This document shows positions 46,864 to 57,747 of a DNA stretch of 64,000 bases, one piece after another (within the stretch, counting starts at the first letter, position 1; every line of letters begins with the position of its first letter). Source of the DNA: Myxococcales bacterium (lineage in GTDB: Bacteria > Myxococcota_A > Polyangia > Nannocystales > Nannocystaceae); the NCBI GenBank assembly GCA_020633295.1, contig JACKDW010000022.1, forward strand, positions 62,001-126,000, given 5' to 3'. Position numbers and translations under genes: made by a program. Below the pieces are notes generated by a model. The model did no database searches, was not told where the DNA came from, and saw nothing but the letters and a program-made list of their open reading frames with translations.

Positions 46864-46922
46864 GAAAAAAAACTTTGAAAAAAACTCTGAAAAAAACTCT
46901 GAAAAAACTCTGAAAAAATTCT
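46864..46922. repeat. A-tract tandem repeats (CTCTGAAAAAAA units)
   Basis: Four imperfect ~12-bp units (CTTTGAAAAAAA, CTCTGAAAAAAA, CTCTGAAAAAA, CTCTGAAAAAATT) form a phased run of A tracts in a genome with almost no A runs. It lies ~90 bp upstream of the lipoprotein gene at 47012. Phasing of 11-13 bp would bend DNA. Confidence 0.85.
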
Positions 46923-47011
46923 CCCCGGGGCGCGACATCTCGGGGCCGCGAGCATCTGTGGGGTGACGCCCGGTCGCGCGGCGAATTCGCGCGCGGGCGA
47001 CAGCGAGGAAC

Positions 47012-47584
47012 ATGATGAGGAACACGGCGAAAATTGCTCTCTCGACGCGGATGATCCGGTTGTGCGGCCGCGGGCTCGCGTTCGCGCTGCTCGGCGCGGC
47101 CCTGGCCGTCGCGCCCGCGTGCGACGACGACACCGGCGACTCTGGCGACTCGGACACCGGCGACTCAGGCGACTCTGGCGACTCTGGCGACTCTGGCGAC
47201 TCTGGCGATTCCGGGGACTCCGGCCTCGGCGACGGCGTGACGCCCTGCGGCACGTGGGGCGCGATGGACGTGTACTGCGAGGCCGGGCAGTACTGCTTCG
47301 ACTCCGTGCTCGCCGACTGCGAGAACGGCTGCCTCAGCAACAAGAACTGCGCCGCCGATCAGCAGTGCATCAAGGCCGCCGGCGACGACGAGGGCACGTG
47401 CCAGGGCGCGCAGCAGGACGCCCCCTGCGAGCCCGTGTGCGAGAAGCTGATGGCCTGCGATCCCTCGACGACCCAGGCGATGTGTGACCAGCTGTGCGCT
47501 GCGGTCAGCAACGCGTGCAAGCTCTGCCTCGCGGACGCCAATTGCGCCGACGAGACCGCCTGTCAGGAGGAGTGCGGGACCTGA
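47012..47584 (+). CDS. Cys-rich lipoprotein with GDS repeat stalk
   Basis: 190 residues from ATG 47012. The signal peptide ends in a lipobox-like APAC, then DDDTGDSGDSDTGDSGDSGDS..., then a domain with about 18 Cys (CGTWGAMDVYCEAGQYCFDSV, CENGCLSNKNC, CEPVCEKLMACDPS, CDQLCAAV, CKLCLADANC, CQEECGT), implying an extracytoplasmic disulfide-rich fold. Function is not recognised; similar short repeat-stalk lipoproteins are frequent in Nannocystineae. Its 3' end overlaps the convergent sigma-factor gene by 22 bp. Confidence 0.85.
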   Translation: MMRNTAKIALSTRMIRLCGRGLAFALLGAALAVAPACDDDTGDSGDSDTGDSGDSGDSGDSGDSGDSGDSGLGDGVTPCGTWGAMDVYCEAGQYCFDSVLADCENGCLSNKNCAADQQCIKAAGDDEGTCQGAQQDAPCEPVCEKLMACDPSTTQAMCDQLCAAVSNACKLCLADANCADETACQEECGT

Positions 47585-48609
47585 TCGCCCGGCTCCTGAT
47601 CATCATCATCGGGCCCCAAGGCCCGACGGACGCTCGCGTCGAAGCGGCTGGCGATCAGCCGCACGACGCTGGCGAACTCCTCGGGCTGCATGCCGAGGGT
47701 CACGCGCAGGCGCTCGCGCGTGCGCTCGAGCAACGTGTCGCGCAGGCGCGCGAGCCGGCGCGCGACGGTCGCCCGGTGGATCTGCAGGATGCGCGCGAGC
47801 GGATCGATGCCCATGCCGTGGAGGTAGTAGTGACGCAGCAGCGTGCGCTCGCTCGGGGTCAGGGAGGCGACGGCGTCGTGGAACGCCTCGCGGAAGGCCT
47901 CGCGCGAGCGCTGCTTGAGCAGCGCGAGCTCGGGGCCCGCCGCGGCGTCGTGAAGCGCGTCGAGCTGATCCGCCTCGGTCGGGCGCTCGCGCCTGTGCCT
48001 GCGCTGCAGGCCCAGCGCCTCTCGCACCGCGACGACGCGCAGCCACGCCGAGAGCGGGCCGCGGCCGGCGTACGCGAGGATCCCCGGCGCGCGCGCGCGC
48101 TGCGGGTCGCGCAGCAGCAAGCGCTCGCGCAGGCGCTGCACCACCTCGACGCGCGCGCTCTCATCCTGACACGCGGGCACGCGGGCGAGCGTCGCGAGCA
48201 GCGGGCGGAGGAACTCCCGCTCGAGGTGGCCGAGCGCGAGCGGGTCACCGCGCCCGCTCGCGAGCGCGAGGTGCAGGTCGGCCGCGTGCAGCTGCTCGAG
48301 CGCCCGCGCCTCGTCCTCGCCCTCGTCGAGCCCGCGCGCGACGTGGTCGATCAGCGCCGCCCCATCAACCGGAACGTCGGGCCAGGTCGCGCGCGCCGCC
48401 GTCAAGGCGCGGCTGATCAGCGGCGCGAGCGCGTCGACGGGCGTCGTGGCGCCCGGCCTCGAGGCGCGGAGCCGACGCGCGAGCGCTCGGGGCGGCGCGT
48501 CGCCACCCTCGTCCGACGAGACGTCGGGAGCGCGGACGTCGGGAGCGTGGACGTCGGGAGCGCGGACGTCGGAGGCGCGGACGTCGGGTGGCGAGCCAGG
48601 GAGCGGCAT
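47563..48609 (-). CDS. Sigma-70-family RNA polymerase sigma factor
   Basis: 348 residues. The N-terminus contains DVRAPDV/DVHAPDV repeats (15-bp DNA units at 48522-48592). The central part has GILAYAGRGPLSAWLRVVAVREALGLQRR (region 2-like), and the C-terminal SLTPSERTLLRHYYLHGMGIDPLARILQIHRATVARRLARLRDTL is a region-4 helix-turn-helix. It is divergent from the kinase-TPR gene (48741), a pairing common in myxobacteria, where the kinase gene product likely works in the same signalling path. Confidence 0.85.
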   Translation of the reverse strand: MPLPGSPPDVRASDVRAPDVHAPDVRAPDVSSDEGGDAPPRALARRLRASRPGATTPVDALAPLISRALTAARATWPDVPVDGAALIDHVARGLDEGEDEARALEQLHAADLHLALASGRGDPLALGHLEREFLRPLLATLARVPACQDESARVEVVQRLRERLLLRDPQRARAPGILAYAGRGPLSAWLRVVAVREALGLQRRHRRERPTEADQLDALHDAAAGPELALLKQRSREAFREAFHDAVASLTPSERTLLRHYYLHGMGIDPLARILQIHRATVARRLARLRDTLLERTRERLRVTLGMQPEEFASVVRLIASRFDASVRRALGPDDDDQEPGDQVPHSS

Positions 48610-48740
48610 CGGCGGTCTTGGTCAGGCGCGGGCGCGCCGCGCCGATCCTGGGTGAGAAACGCGATCGCGTCAACGCGCCGGACGACTTCCACCGCGGGCC
48701 GCGTCGTTGTACGAGTCGCGCGGCCCGCGAGGGCGACGTG

Positions 48741-51700
48741 ATGACGCGGCGAGCGACCGAAGCGTGCCCGCGGCCCTCCGAGGTCGCGGGCTACTTGGAG
48801 GGCACCCTCGACGCGGCCGCGCGCGCGCGCCTCGAGGTCCACCTCGACGCGTGCGCGGCGTGCCTCGAGCTGGTCGCCGCGCTCGCGGTGCTGCCGAGCG
48901 AGTCGTCGCGCGCGCGCGACCCGATGACCGCGCGCACGACCGAGGACGACGCCACCACCGCGATGATCGCCGGGCTCGGCCTGCTGCGCCGCGGCGAGCA
49001 CATCGGGCGCTACCTGATCCTCGAGGTCCTCGGCGTCGGCGGCATGGGCGTGATCTACAGCGCCTACGATCCCGAGCTCGATCGCCGCGTCGCGCTCAAG
49101 CTCCTCCACACGAGCCCGGGGCCCGAGGCCGCGACGCCGACGGACGCGCGCGCGCCCGAGCGCTGTGTCCTCGACGATCGTGATGACCGTGATGACCGTG
49201 ATGACCGTGATGATCGTGATGATCGTGATGATCGTGATGACCGCGATGACCGCGACGCGGCCCGGCTGATCCGCGAGGCGCGGGCGATGGCGCGGCTGTC
49301 CCACCGCAACGTGATCGCGGTCTACGACGTCGGCGAGTTCGCCGGGCGCGTGTACGTGACGATGGAGCGCATCGAGGGCCAGACGCTCGCGCGCTGGTGC
49401 GAGACCCCGCGATCGTGGCGCGCGCTCGTCTCGACCTTCGTCGCGGCGGGGCGCGGGCTCGCGGCGGCGCACGCCGCCGGCCTCGTGCACCGCGACTTCA
49501 AGCCGAGCAACGTGATGGTCGCCGACGACGGGCGCGTCGTGGTCCTCGACTTCGGCCTCGCGCGCGAGCACGACGTCGCTCGCGGGGAGCACGGCGCGCG
49601 TCTCGACGCGCCGGAGCAGCTCGGGCGGGCCGCGCCGATCTCCGGCGCGACGACCCGGACCGGCGCGCTCGTGGGGACGCCGGCGTACATGGCCCCCGAG
49701 CAGCGCGTCGGCGCGCCCGCGGACGCGCGCAGCGATCAGTACAGCTTCTGCGCGGCGCTGCACGAGGCGCTGTACGGGGCGCTCCCGGAGGGCGACGCGC
49801 TCGCGTCGGCGGGCGCCTCGGATCCCGTGCCGCCGCGGCTGCGCGCGCTGCTCGAGCGCGGCCTCAGCCCTGCGCCGGCGCGGCGGTTCCCGAGCATGGC
49901 GGCGCTGCTCGAGCAGCTCGAGCGCGCGCGCACGCGGACGCGTCGCCGGCGGCGTCAGCTCGGCCTCGCGCTCGCGGGCGTCTTCGTCGTCGCGCTCGGC
50001 GGGGCGCTCGGCGCGATCGTGACGCGCGCGCCCGAGACCCCGCGCCCTGTCAGTCCGTCGAGCGGCGGCTCGCGGGCGTCTGGGACGACGCGCGTCGGAC
50101 CGAGGTGCTCGCGGCGCTGCGCTCGACCGGCGCCGACGACGGCGCGCCGGCGGTGACGGGCGCGCTCGATCGCTACGCCGCAGACTGGGTGGCGCGCACG
50201 CCCGCGGCGCGTGCGAGGCGACGCGGGTGCACGGCGAGCAGACCGAGCGTCAGCTCGAGCTGCGAACAACATGTCTTGAGAGTCATCTTCGAAGGATGCG
50301 CGCGCTCACCGGGGTGCTCGCGCGCGCCGATCGCCCGCGGCCGAGCGCGCGCGCGCTCGCGGTCGCGGGCCTCCGAGCCGCTCGATCGCTGCGCCGACCT
50401 CTCGACGCTCGCGGCCGCCGGCGCGCGCGCGCCAGGCCCCGAGCTCGCGCCCGCGCTCGACGAGCTCGCCGAGCTCCAGGCGCTGCGCGACACCGGGCAG
50501 TACGCGCCCGCGCTCGCGCGCAGCAGCCCCCTCGTCGCGCGCCTGCAGCCTGGCGCGACCCGGTCGCGCGCAGCGACGCGCTGCAGCTGCACGGCGAGCT
50601 GCTGGGCTACGCGGATCAGCACGCGCGCGCCGAGCAGGCGCTGCGCGCCGCGCTGTGGGTGGCCGAGGAGGCCGGGCTCGATCGGGCGCGCGCCGAGGCG
50701 TGGATCGAGCTGCTCTACCTGCGCGGCTACAAGCAGGCCGACGCGCCCACCGGCGAGCGGCTCGCCGGTCACGCGAAGGCCGTGCTCGCGCGCCTCGGCG
50801 GCGACGCGGCGCTCGAGGCCCGCCGCCTCGTGGCGCTCGGCCTGATGTACAGCGACGTCTCGCGACACCGCGAGGCGGCGGCGCGTCACGGCGAGGCGGT
50901 CCAGCTGCTCGAGCGCACCCGCGGCGGCGACAGCCCGCTGCTGGCGGCGCCGCTGCAGGGCCTCGCCAACGCGCAGCGCGACCTCGGCGAGTTCGAGGCG
51001 GCCGAGGCGAGCTACCGGCGCGCGCTCGAGCTGGCGAAGGCCGCCCACGGCCAGCGCCACCCCGACGTCGCCAAGGTCGAGATGAACCTCGCCAACTTCC
51101 TCCGCCAGCGCGGCCGTCGAGACGAGGCGCTCGAGCTGTACACCGCGGCGCTCGAGCTGCAGCGCGCGGCCCAGGGCGAGCGCGCGCTCGACGTCGCGAT
51201 CACGCGCTACAACCTCGCCACGCTGCTCGGCGACCGCGGCGAGTACCGCGAGGCCTGCGAGGTCTACCGCGCCGTCGACGAGGTGTTCGCCGAGCGCCTG
51301 CCCGAGGGGCACCCGCACCGCGTCACCGTGAAGACCGCGCTCGGCCGCAGCTATCACCTCGCCGGCGATCCGGCGCGCGGGCTCGAGACGCTGCGCGCGT
51401 CGGTGGCGATGATCGAGGCGAAGCTGCGCGCCGAGGAGCAGGAGACCGGCGCGCCGGCGCGCCCGCCCGCGTCGCTGGGCTCCGCGCTCAACTTCATGGG
51501 CCAGCTCCTGGTCGAGGAGGAGGGCCGCGTCGACGCGGCGCTCGAGGTCTACGCGCGCGCCGAGCGGGTCTGGCGCGAGAGCCTCGGCGACGAGCACCCG
51601 ACGCTCGTCGCGGTGCAGCTCAACATCGGGGACGCGCTCGCAAGGCGCGGCGATCAGCGTGCCGCGATCGCGACGCTCGAGCGCGCCGTGGCGCTCGGCG

Positions 51701-52033
51701 AGCGGACCGACTCGCTGTTCACGGCCGAGGCGCTGACGAGCCTCGGCCGCGCGCTGCGGGCCGCGGGCCGCGTGGACGAGGCGATCGCGGCGCTCGAGCG
51801 CGGGCTCGCGCTCGCCGACGAGGCGGAGGCTCGAGCGCGTCAAGCAGGCGCAGCTGCGCCTGGGGAGCCGCGCGCGCGCTGTGGTCCCAGCCGGCGGCGC
51901 GCGCCCGGGCGACGCGCGCCTGGCCGAGGAGGCGCGCGACGGCTTCGACCCCGAGCACTTCGCGGACGCGCGCGCCGAGGCCGAGCGCTGGCTGGCCGAG
52001 CGGGGCGACGCGAGCGCCGGCGTCGCCGGCTGA
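48741..52033 (+). CDS. Ser/Thr protein kinase with anti-sigma-like N-terminus and TPR region (several frame disruptions)
   Basis: From ATG 48741: a putative zinc-finger segment HLDACAACLELV, then a Hanks kinase with GVGGMGVIY, VALKLL (Lys), REARAMARL (Glu), HRDFKPSNV, DFGLA and APEQR, then a membrane helix (LGLALAGVFVVALGGALGAI). A sensor/TPR part follows (SVERRLAGVWDDARR, GEQTERQLELRTTCLESHL, EPLDRCADLSTL, then TPRs from ~50600 to 51830, ending WLAERGDASAGVAG). Continuity requires frame corrections near 50055, 50206, 50373, 50557 and 51833, nearly all in GC/CG runs. Without them the product would stop just after the membrane helix. Type is given as CDS because the reconstructed protein is full length and motif-complete. 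Confidence 0.75.
49171..49251 (+). repeat. 9-bp microsatellite encoding (DDR)9 in the kinase
   Basis: Nine in-frame units (GATGACCGT / GATGATCGT / GATGACCGC) encode Asp-Asp-Arg repeats inserted between the beta-3 Lys (VALKLL) and the alpha-C Glu (REAR) of the kinase N-lobe. Confidence 0.95.
50269..50288. repeat. Iterated palindrome copy, GAAGATGAC subtype
   Basis: ACATGTC-TTGAGA-GTCATCT in the sensor part of the kinase gene, in a block of rare codons (ACA ACA TGT CTT GAG AGT CAT CTT CGA). Confidence 0.6.
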
Positions 52034-52062
52034 ACGCTCGCGCGCGAGATGTCGGCAGCGCG

Positions 52063-53850
<1,788 letters not shown>

Positions 53851-54078
53851 GCGGCGTATCCTGGTGAAGCCGCGCGCGGCGGTCAAGCGCGTCGTCGATC
53901 GACTGACCAGAATCATGTGTCGTGTGGAGCATGTTTTTTACAGCGCGTGAACGTGCGTCGCGCTCGCGCGACGGCGCGTGGAGCGAGCGGCCTCGGCGAT
54001 TCACTAGCGAACGCTGGTGATGACCCATGGGGCAGGCGGTCAGGCTCCAACACGCGGGAGGTCGTCGTCCCGCCGCCG

Positions 54079-54510
54079 TCACGCGGGCGCGGCGAGGGGC
54101 GCTCCGCAGCGGACCAGCACGCGCCGCAGCAGCATGAGCTCCTGCAGCGCGGCCGCAGGTCCGCCGCGGTCGGCCCACAGCGCCGGTCGCTCGACCACGG
54201 AGACCGCGGTCTGTCCGATCGCGCAGGCATGGACCCGCCCGTCCTCGGCGACGCGGCGCGCGAGCGAGGGCATCGTCGGGCCGCGGACGTCGGTCGGCAC
54301 GTCCGGCGTCAGCGCGAAGCCGGGGTGCCAGCCTCCTCGTACGCGCCTTGCCGATCGGACATGCACAGGATCTCGTCGATGGTCTCGCGGGCCGCGTCGC
54401 GCCGAGGCCTCCCGTGCTCGCGGGAGCGCGAGAGCGCGGCCCGCTGCGCGGGGTGGAGCGCCGTGGCGAGGATAGCGAGCGTGTACGCGGCGACCGGGCG
54501 CGCGCTCGCG
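54079..54510 (-). pseudogene. Unrecognised small protein gene, frame-disrupted and without clear start
   Basis: Two protein-like segments abut. One frame reads AAYTLAILATALHPAQRAAL...RDAARETIDEILCMSDRQGAYEEA and ends near 54330. The other continues WHPGFALTPDVPTDVRG...LARRVAEDGRVHACAIGQTAVSVVERPALWAD and ends at 54079. Joined by one indel they make a ~145-residue protein of unknown function. No start or ribosome site was found upstream, and the VWA gene's end at 54580 limits its length. Confidence 0.4.
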
Positions 54511-54579
54511 CAGCGAGACGACGTCGCGGACCGGCCGACGCGCGCGCGTCGACCGGTCCGTCGTGCCTGGAGCGGCGGC

Positions 54580-56517
54580 TCAGCGGGCGATGGCGAGCCC
54601 GCCCGAGAGGCTCTCGCCCTTCAGGCGCGCGGCCTGCTTGACGAGCGTGATGAACTCACCGCGGTGACCGTGGGCGTCGCGGCCGAGCGCGCCGCTCGCC
54701 ATGTCGTGGACCTCGCGGAAGCTGGTCTCGCCGCTGTACTTCGAGTCGCGCAGGAGCATGCCGAAGCTGGCGACCGAGGCCGAGAACCGGAAGTTGTCGG
54801 AGGTCTGCGCGAGCGCGCGGTCGTGGTCGCGGACCGGGAACGTCACGAGCGTGCTGCGGTCGCCGTCGGGCTGCTTGTAGCGGAGCTTGAGGTGCATCAG
54901 CTCGCCCGAGTCCGCGGCCGCCGAGAGGTCGCGGCCCTCCTGGTAGCGCAGCGGGTCGACGCCGGGGCGGGCGCCCTGGCCGCGGGGCACGACCTCGTAG
55001 AGCGCGGTGACGGTGTGGCCCGAGCCGATCTCGCCGGCGTCCTTGGTGTCGTCGTTGAAGTCGCGGTCCGCGAGCGCGCGGTTCTCGTAGCCGACGAGCC
55101 GGTAGGACTCGACCTCGGCCGGGTTGAACTCGACCTGGATCTTCACGTCCTTGGCGATCGTCACGAGCGTCGCGCCGAGCTCGTCGACCAGCACCTTCTG
55201 CGACTCGCGGTCGCTGTCGATGTAGGCGTAGTTGCCGTTGCCCTTGTCGGCGAGCATCTCCATCTGCGAGTCCTTGACGTTGCCCGTGCCGAAGCCGAGC
55301 ACGGTCAGGTACACGCCGCTCTCGCGCTCACGCTCGATGAGGCGCTCGAGCTCTCCGCGGCTCGAGATGCCGACGTTGAAGTCGCCGTCGGTCGCCAGGA
55401 TGACGCGGTTGATGCCGCCCTTCTTGAAGGTCTTACGGGCCAGGTCGTAGGCGAGCTGGATGCCCTGACCGCCGTTGGTCGAGCCGCCCGCCTTGAGGCG
55501 CGCGAGCGCGGCGTTGATCTTGAGGTTGTTGGCGCCCGAGGTCGGGTTCAGGACCACGCCGGAGGCGCCGGCGTAGACGACGATCGAGACGCGGTCGCGG
55601 GGGCCGAGCTGGCGCACGAGCTTGCGCATCGCTCGCTTGAGCATCGGCAGCTTGTCGGCGCTCTCCATCGAGCCGGACACGTCGATGAGGAACACGAGGT
55701 TGCGCGGCGGCACGACGGTGACGGTCTTGCCCTTGACGCCCACGTGCACGAGCCGGTGGTCAGGGTTCCACGGGCAGTCCGCGACCTCGGTGTTGACCGA
55801 GAAGGGCGTGCGGCCGCGCGGCTCGCTGTAGGTGTAGCTGAAGTAGTTGATCATCTCCTCGACGCGCACCGCGTCGGCCGGCGGCAGCTGACCGCTGTTG
55901 AGGAAGCGGCGCACGTTGCTGTAGGAGGCCGTGTCGACGTCGATGGAGAAGGTCGAGAGCGGCTTGTCGGCGACCGCGATGAACTCGTTCTCCTGGATGT
56001 GGTCGTAGCCCTCGGTGTTGTGGGGCGCGTCGGCGGGCGGCGCGACGATCGGCGGCGGCGGCGGCTGGATCGGCGCGATAGCTCCGGCGGCGATCGGCGT
56101 CCCGACGGACATCTCTTTCTGCTTCTTCGCGGCGCGCTGGTCTCGGCGGGCGTCTCGCTTGCTCGTATGCGACTTGGCCATCTCGGGGGCTTCGGCCTCG
56201 TCGGCGCTGACGATGACGGGCGCGTCGACGGGCGCGGGCGCGGTCTCGGAGACCGGCGCGGGCTCGGAGGCGGGCTCAGGGGAGGGCATGGCGAGCTCCT
56301 CCGCCGCGTCGCCGCCAGCGTCGTCCTCGGCGCCAACGTAGTCGTAGTCAGCGTCGGCCGAGGCGCGCTCGATCGTGCTGTACTGCTGCTCGGGCGCGTA
56401 CATCCCGGCGCGCTCGTTGCTTGCGCTCTTGCTCGCGCAGCCGACGTGCGTCAGCGCGCAGAGGGCCAGGAGGGTGGCGGCGAGGATGCGGGGACGACGG
56501 GGGGTCTGGACGTTCAT
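54580..56517 (-). CDS. VWA-domain lipoprotein, YfbK-like (vWF_A N-terminal + VWA + DUF3520-type)
   Basis: 645 residues from ATG 56517. Lipobox LTHVGCAS; an Ala/Glu/Pro linker (60-165); then YDHIQENEFIAVADKPLSTFSIDVDTASYSNVRRFLNSGQLPPADAVRVEEMINYF, the von Willebrand factor N-terminal domain of YfbK-like proteins; a VWA domain with MIDAS DVSGSMES, GGSTNGGQGI and ATDGDFNVG; and a C-terminal TLVTIAKDVKIQVEFNPAEVESYRLVGYENR, DAGEIGSGHTVTALYEVVP typical of DUF3520. It is lipid-anchored, with metal-dependent protein binding expected. Partner is unknown. Confidence 0.93.
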   Translation of the reverse strand: MNVQTPRRPRILAATLLALCALTHVGCASKSASNERAGMYAPEQQYSTIERASADADYDYVGAEDDAGGDAAEELAMPSPEPASEPAPVSETAPAPVDAPVIVSADEAEAPEMAKSHTSKRDARRDQRAAKKQKEMSVGTPIAAGAIAPIQPPPPPIVAPPADAPHNTEGYDHIQENEFIAVADKPLSTFSIDVDTASYSNVRRFLNSGQLPPADAVRVEEMINYFSYTYSEPRGRTPFSVNTEVADCPWNPDHRLVHVGVKGKTVTVVPPRNLVFLIDVSGSMESADKLPMLKRAMRKLVRQLGPRDRVSIVVYAGASGVVLNPTSGANNLKINAALARLKAGGSTNGGQGIQLAYDLARKTFKKGGINRVILATDGDFNVGISSRGELERLIERERESGVYLTVLGFGTGNVKDSQMEMLADKGNGNYAYIDSDRESQKVLVDELGATLVTIAKDVKIQVEFNPAEVESYRLVGYENRALADRDFNDDTKDAGEIGSGHTVTALYEVVPRGQGARPGVDPLRYQEGRDLSAAADSGELMHLKLRYKQPDGDRSTLVTFPVRDHDRALAQTSDNFRFSASVASFGMLLRDSKYSGETSFREVHDMASGALGRDAHGHRGEFITLVKQAARLKGESLSGGLAIAR

Positions 56518-56819
56518 GGCGGGTAGGCTCCGGTTCCGTGCGATTCGCCCCCTGAACGCGGCCCTCCAGGCGCCGCTTACACGAGCCGCAGAAAAAATCT
56601 CGCGAGGCGCCGCCGAGCGCATGCGCGCCGGTCACAAGGCCGTCGTCGTGCGGCGTCCGCGAGCGGGCGCGCGGCCCCGGCGACGGCGAGGTGAGCTCGA
56701 CGCAGCACTCGTGCATGCCGTCGTCGCCGAGCGGGCGCTCGTCGACGACGCGCATGGTTCATGCGGCCGTGCGCCGCCCAACGCCGAGCGCGGTTGTTCG
56801 GTGAGACAGGGGGCTGCCG
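56518..56819. other. Intergenic stretch without a recognised gene
   Basis: No domain-bearing frame on either strand. It precedes the small frame at 56820 and holds the upstream region of the divergent VWA gene. Confidence 0.5.
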
Positions 56820-56954
56820 ATGCTCGGCGCGCTCGTCCAGGGCGGGCGCGTCGTCGACGTCGTCGATCGTCGCGTCGAGCTCATCGGCCGCGCGGCGGCA
56901 TCGCGACCCGGGCGCGCCGGGCTGGTCGCGCGGCGCGATATACTGGCGACGTGA
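56820..56954 (+). CDS. Possible 44-residue upstream ORF coupled to the HhH protein
   Basis: MLGALVQGGRVVDVVDRRVE... ends at a TGA that overlaps the GTG start of the next gene (GTGA). An AGGGGG lies 7-12 bases before its ATG. No homology is recognised. The coupling geometry is the main support; it could be a leader or a chance frame. Confidence 0.4.
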   Translation: MLGALVQGGRVVDVVDRRVELIGRAAASRPGRAGLVARRDILAT

Positions 56955-57601
56955 TCTCGCTCGAGCCGATCTTCGCCCGCGCGGACGTGCCCGTCGCGCG
57001 GCTCGACGACGACGAGGCGCTCCGCGCCGCGCTCGTGACAGCGACAACGGCCGCGATCGCGGCGGCGCTGGCCGGGCGCGCGCCGACCGAGGTGCGCTAC
57101 GAGGAGGAGCGTCGCGGGGTCTCCATCTATCAGGTGATCGAGATCGTCGCCGACGGCGCCCTCGGGCGCGCGCCGGGGCAACTCGAGCGGGGAGCTGTGC
57201 GCGCGGCGGATCCGATGTTCGACGATCTGCTCGTCGGCGATGAGCTGCTGTTTCTGCTCGAGCTCGACGCGCCCGGCGGGCTCGCGCCCGCGGTCGACGA
57301 GCTGCTGCCGATCCCCTGCTACCAGCCCGCGCTCAAGCCGGCGCTCGAGGCGGCGCTCGCGTCCGCGCTCGCGGCGTACGTCGGGTCGACGCGCGCGTTC
57401 GCGCCTGGCGAGCGAGTCGAGCTCAACACCGCGAGCGCCGCGGCGCTCGCGAGGCTCCCGGGCCTGCACCGCGGGCAGGCGCGCGCGATCGTCGAGCACC
57501 GCGCGCGCGTGGGGCCGTTCGCCACGCCGGAGGACTTGCTGCGCGTCGACGGCGTGGGGCGAGCGACGCTCGACGCGATCTTGCCGCGCGTGAAGGTGTG
57601 A
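56951..57601 (+). CDS. Protein with C-terminal helix-hairpin-helix (ComEA-like) domain
   Basis: 216 residues from GTG 56951. The C-terminal ~60 residues, VELNTASAAALARLPGLHRG and PFATPEDLLRVDGVGRATLD, are a tandem HhH motif of the ComEA type that binds DNA backbone. The N-terminal 150 residues (ISLEPIFARADVPVARLDDD, DLLVGDELLFLLELDAPGG) are not recognised and have no signal peptide, unlike ComEA itself. A role in DNA binding is likely; uptake is not shown. Confidence 0.75.
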   Translation: MISLEPIFARADVPVARLDDDEALRAALVTATTAAIAAALAGRAPTEVRYEEERRGVSIYQVIEIVADGALGRAPGQLERGAVRAADPMFDDLLVGDELLFLLELDAPGGLAPAVDELLPIPCYQPALKPALEAALASALAAYVGSTRAFAPGERVELNTASAAALARLPGLHRGQARAIVEHRARVGPFATPEDLLRVDGVGRATLDAILPRVKV

Positions 57602-57662
57602 CGGGGGCGCCCGGGGGTGACGTGTGCGCCTGGCGTGCGCTGTGCGCTTCACCCCAGAGTGA

Positions 57663-57682
57663 ACATGTTCGTTCGGACATGG
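57663..57682. repeat. Iterated 7-6-7 palindrome copy
   Basis: ACATGTT-CGTTCG-GACATGG in the gap between the HhH and epimerase-like genes. It also contains GAACATGTTC, a LexA-like dyad. Confidence 0.55.
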
Positions 57683-57747
57683 CGATGAGAACCCACACGG
57701 GGCGCGGGCGCGGAGCGGTCGGCACGGTTCTCGCAAAACCAGGGCGC

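Noticed and set aside
46663..47343. Minus-strand frame with ESPESPESP and FFSEFFSEFF repeats
   Set aside because: Both repeats are mirror readings of the lipoprotein GDS repeat and of the A-tract repeat; no start signal or domain.
57663..57682. LexA-type SOS box (GAACATGTTC)
   Set aside because: The dyad is part of the iterated palindrome family, and neither neighbour is a typical SOS gene.
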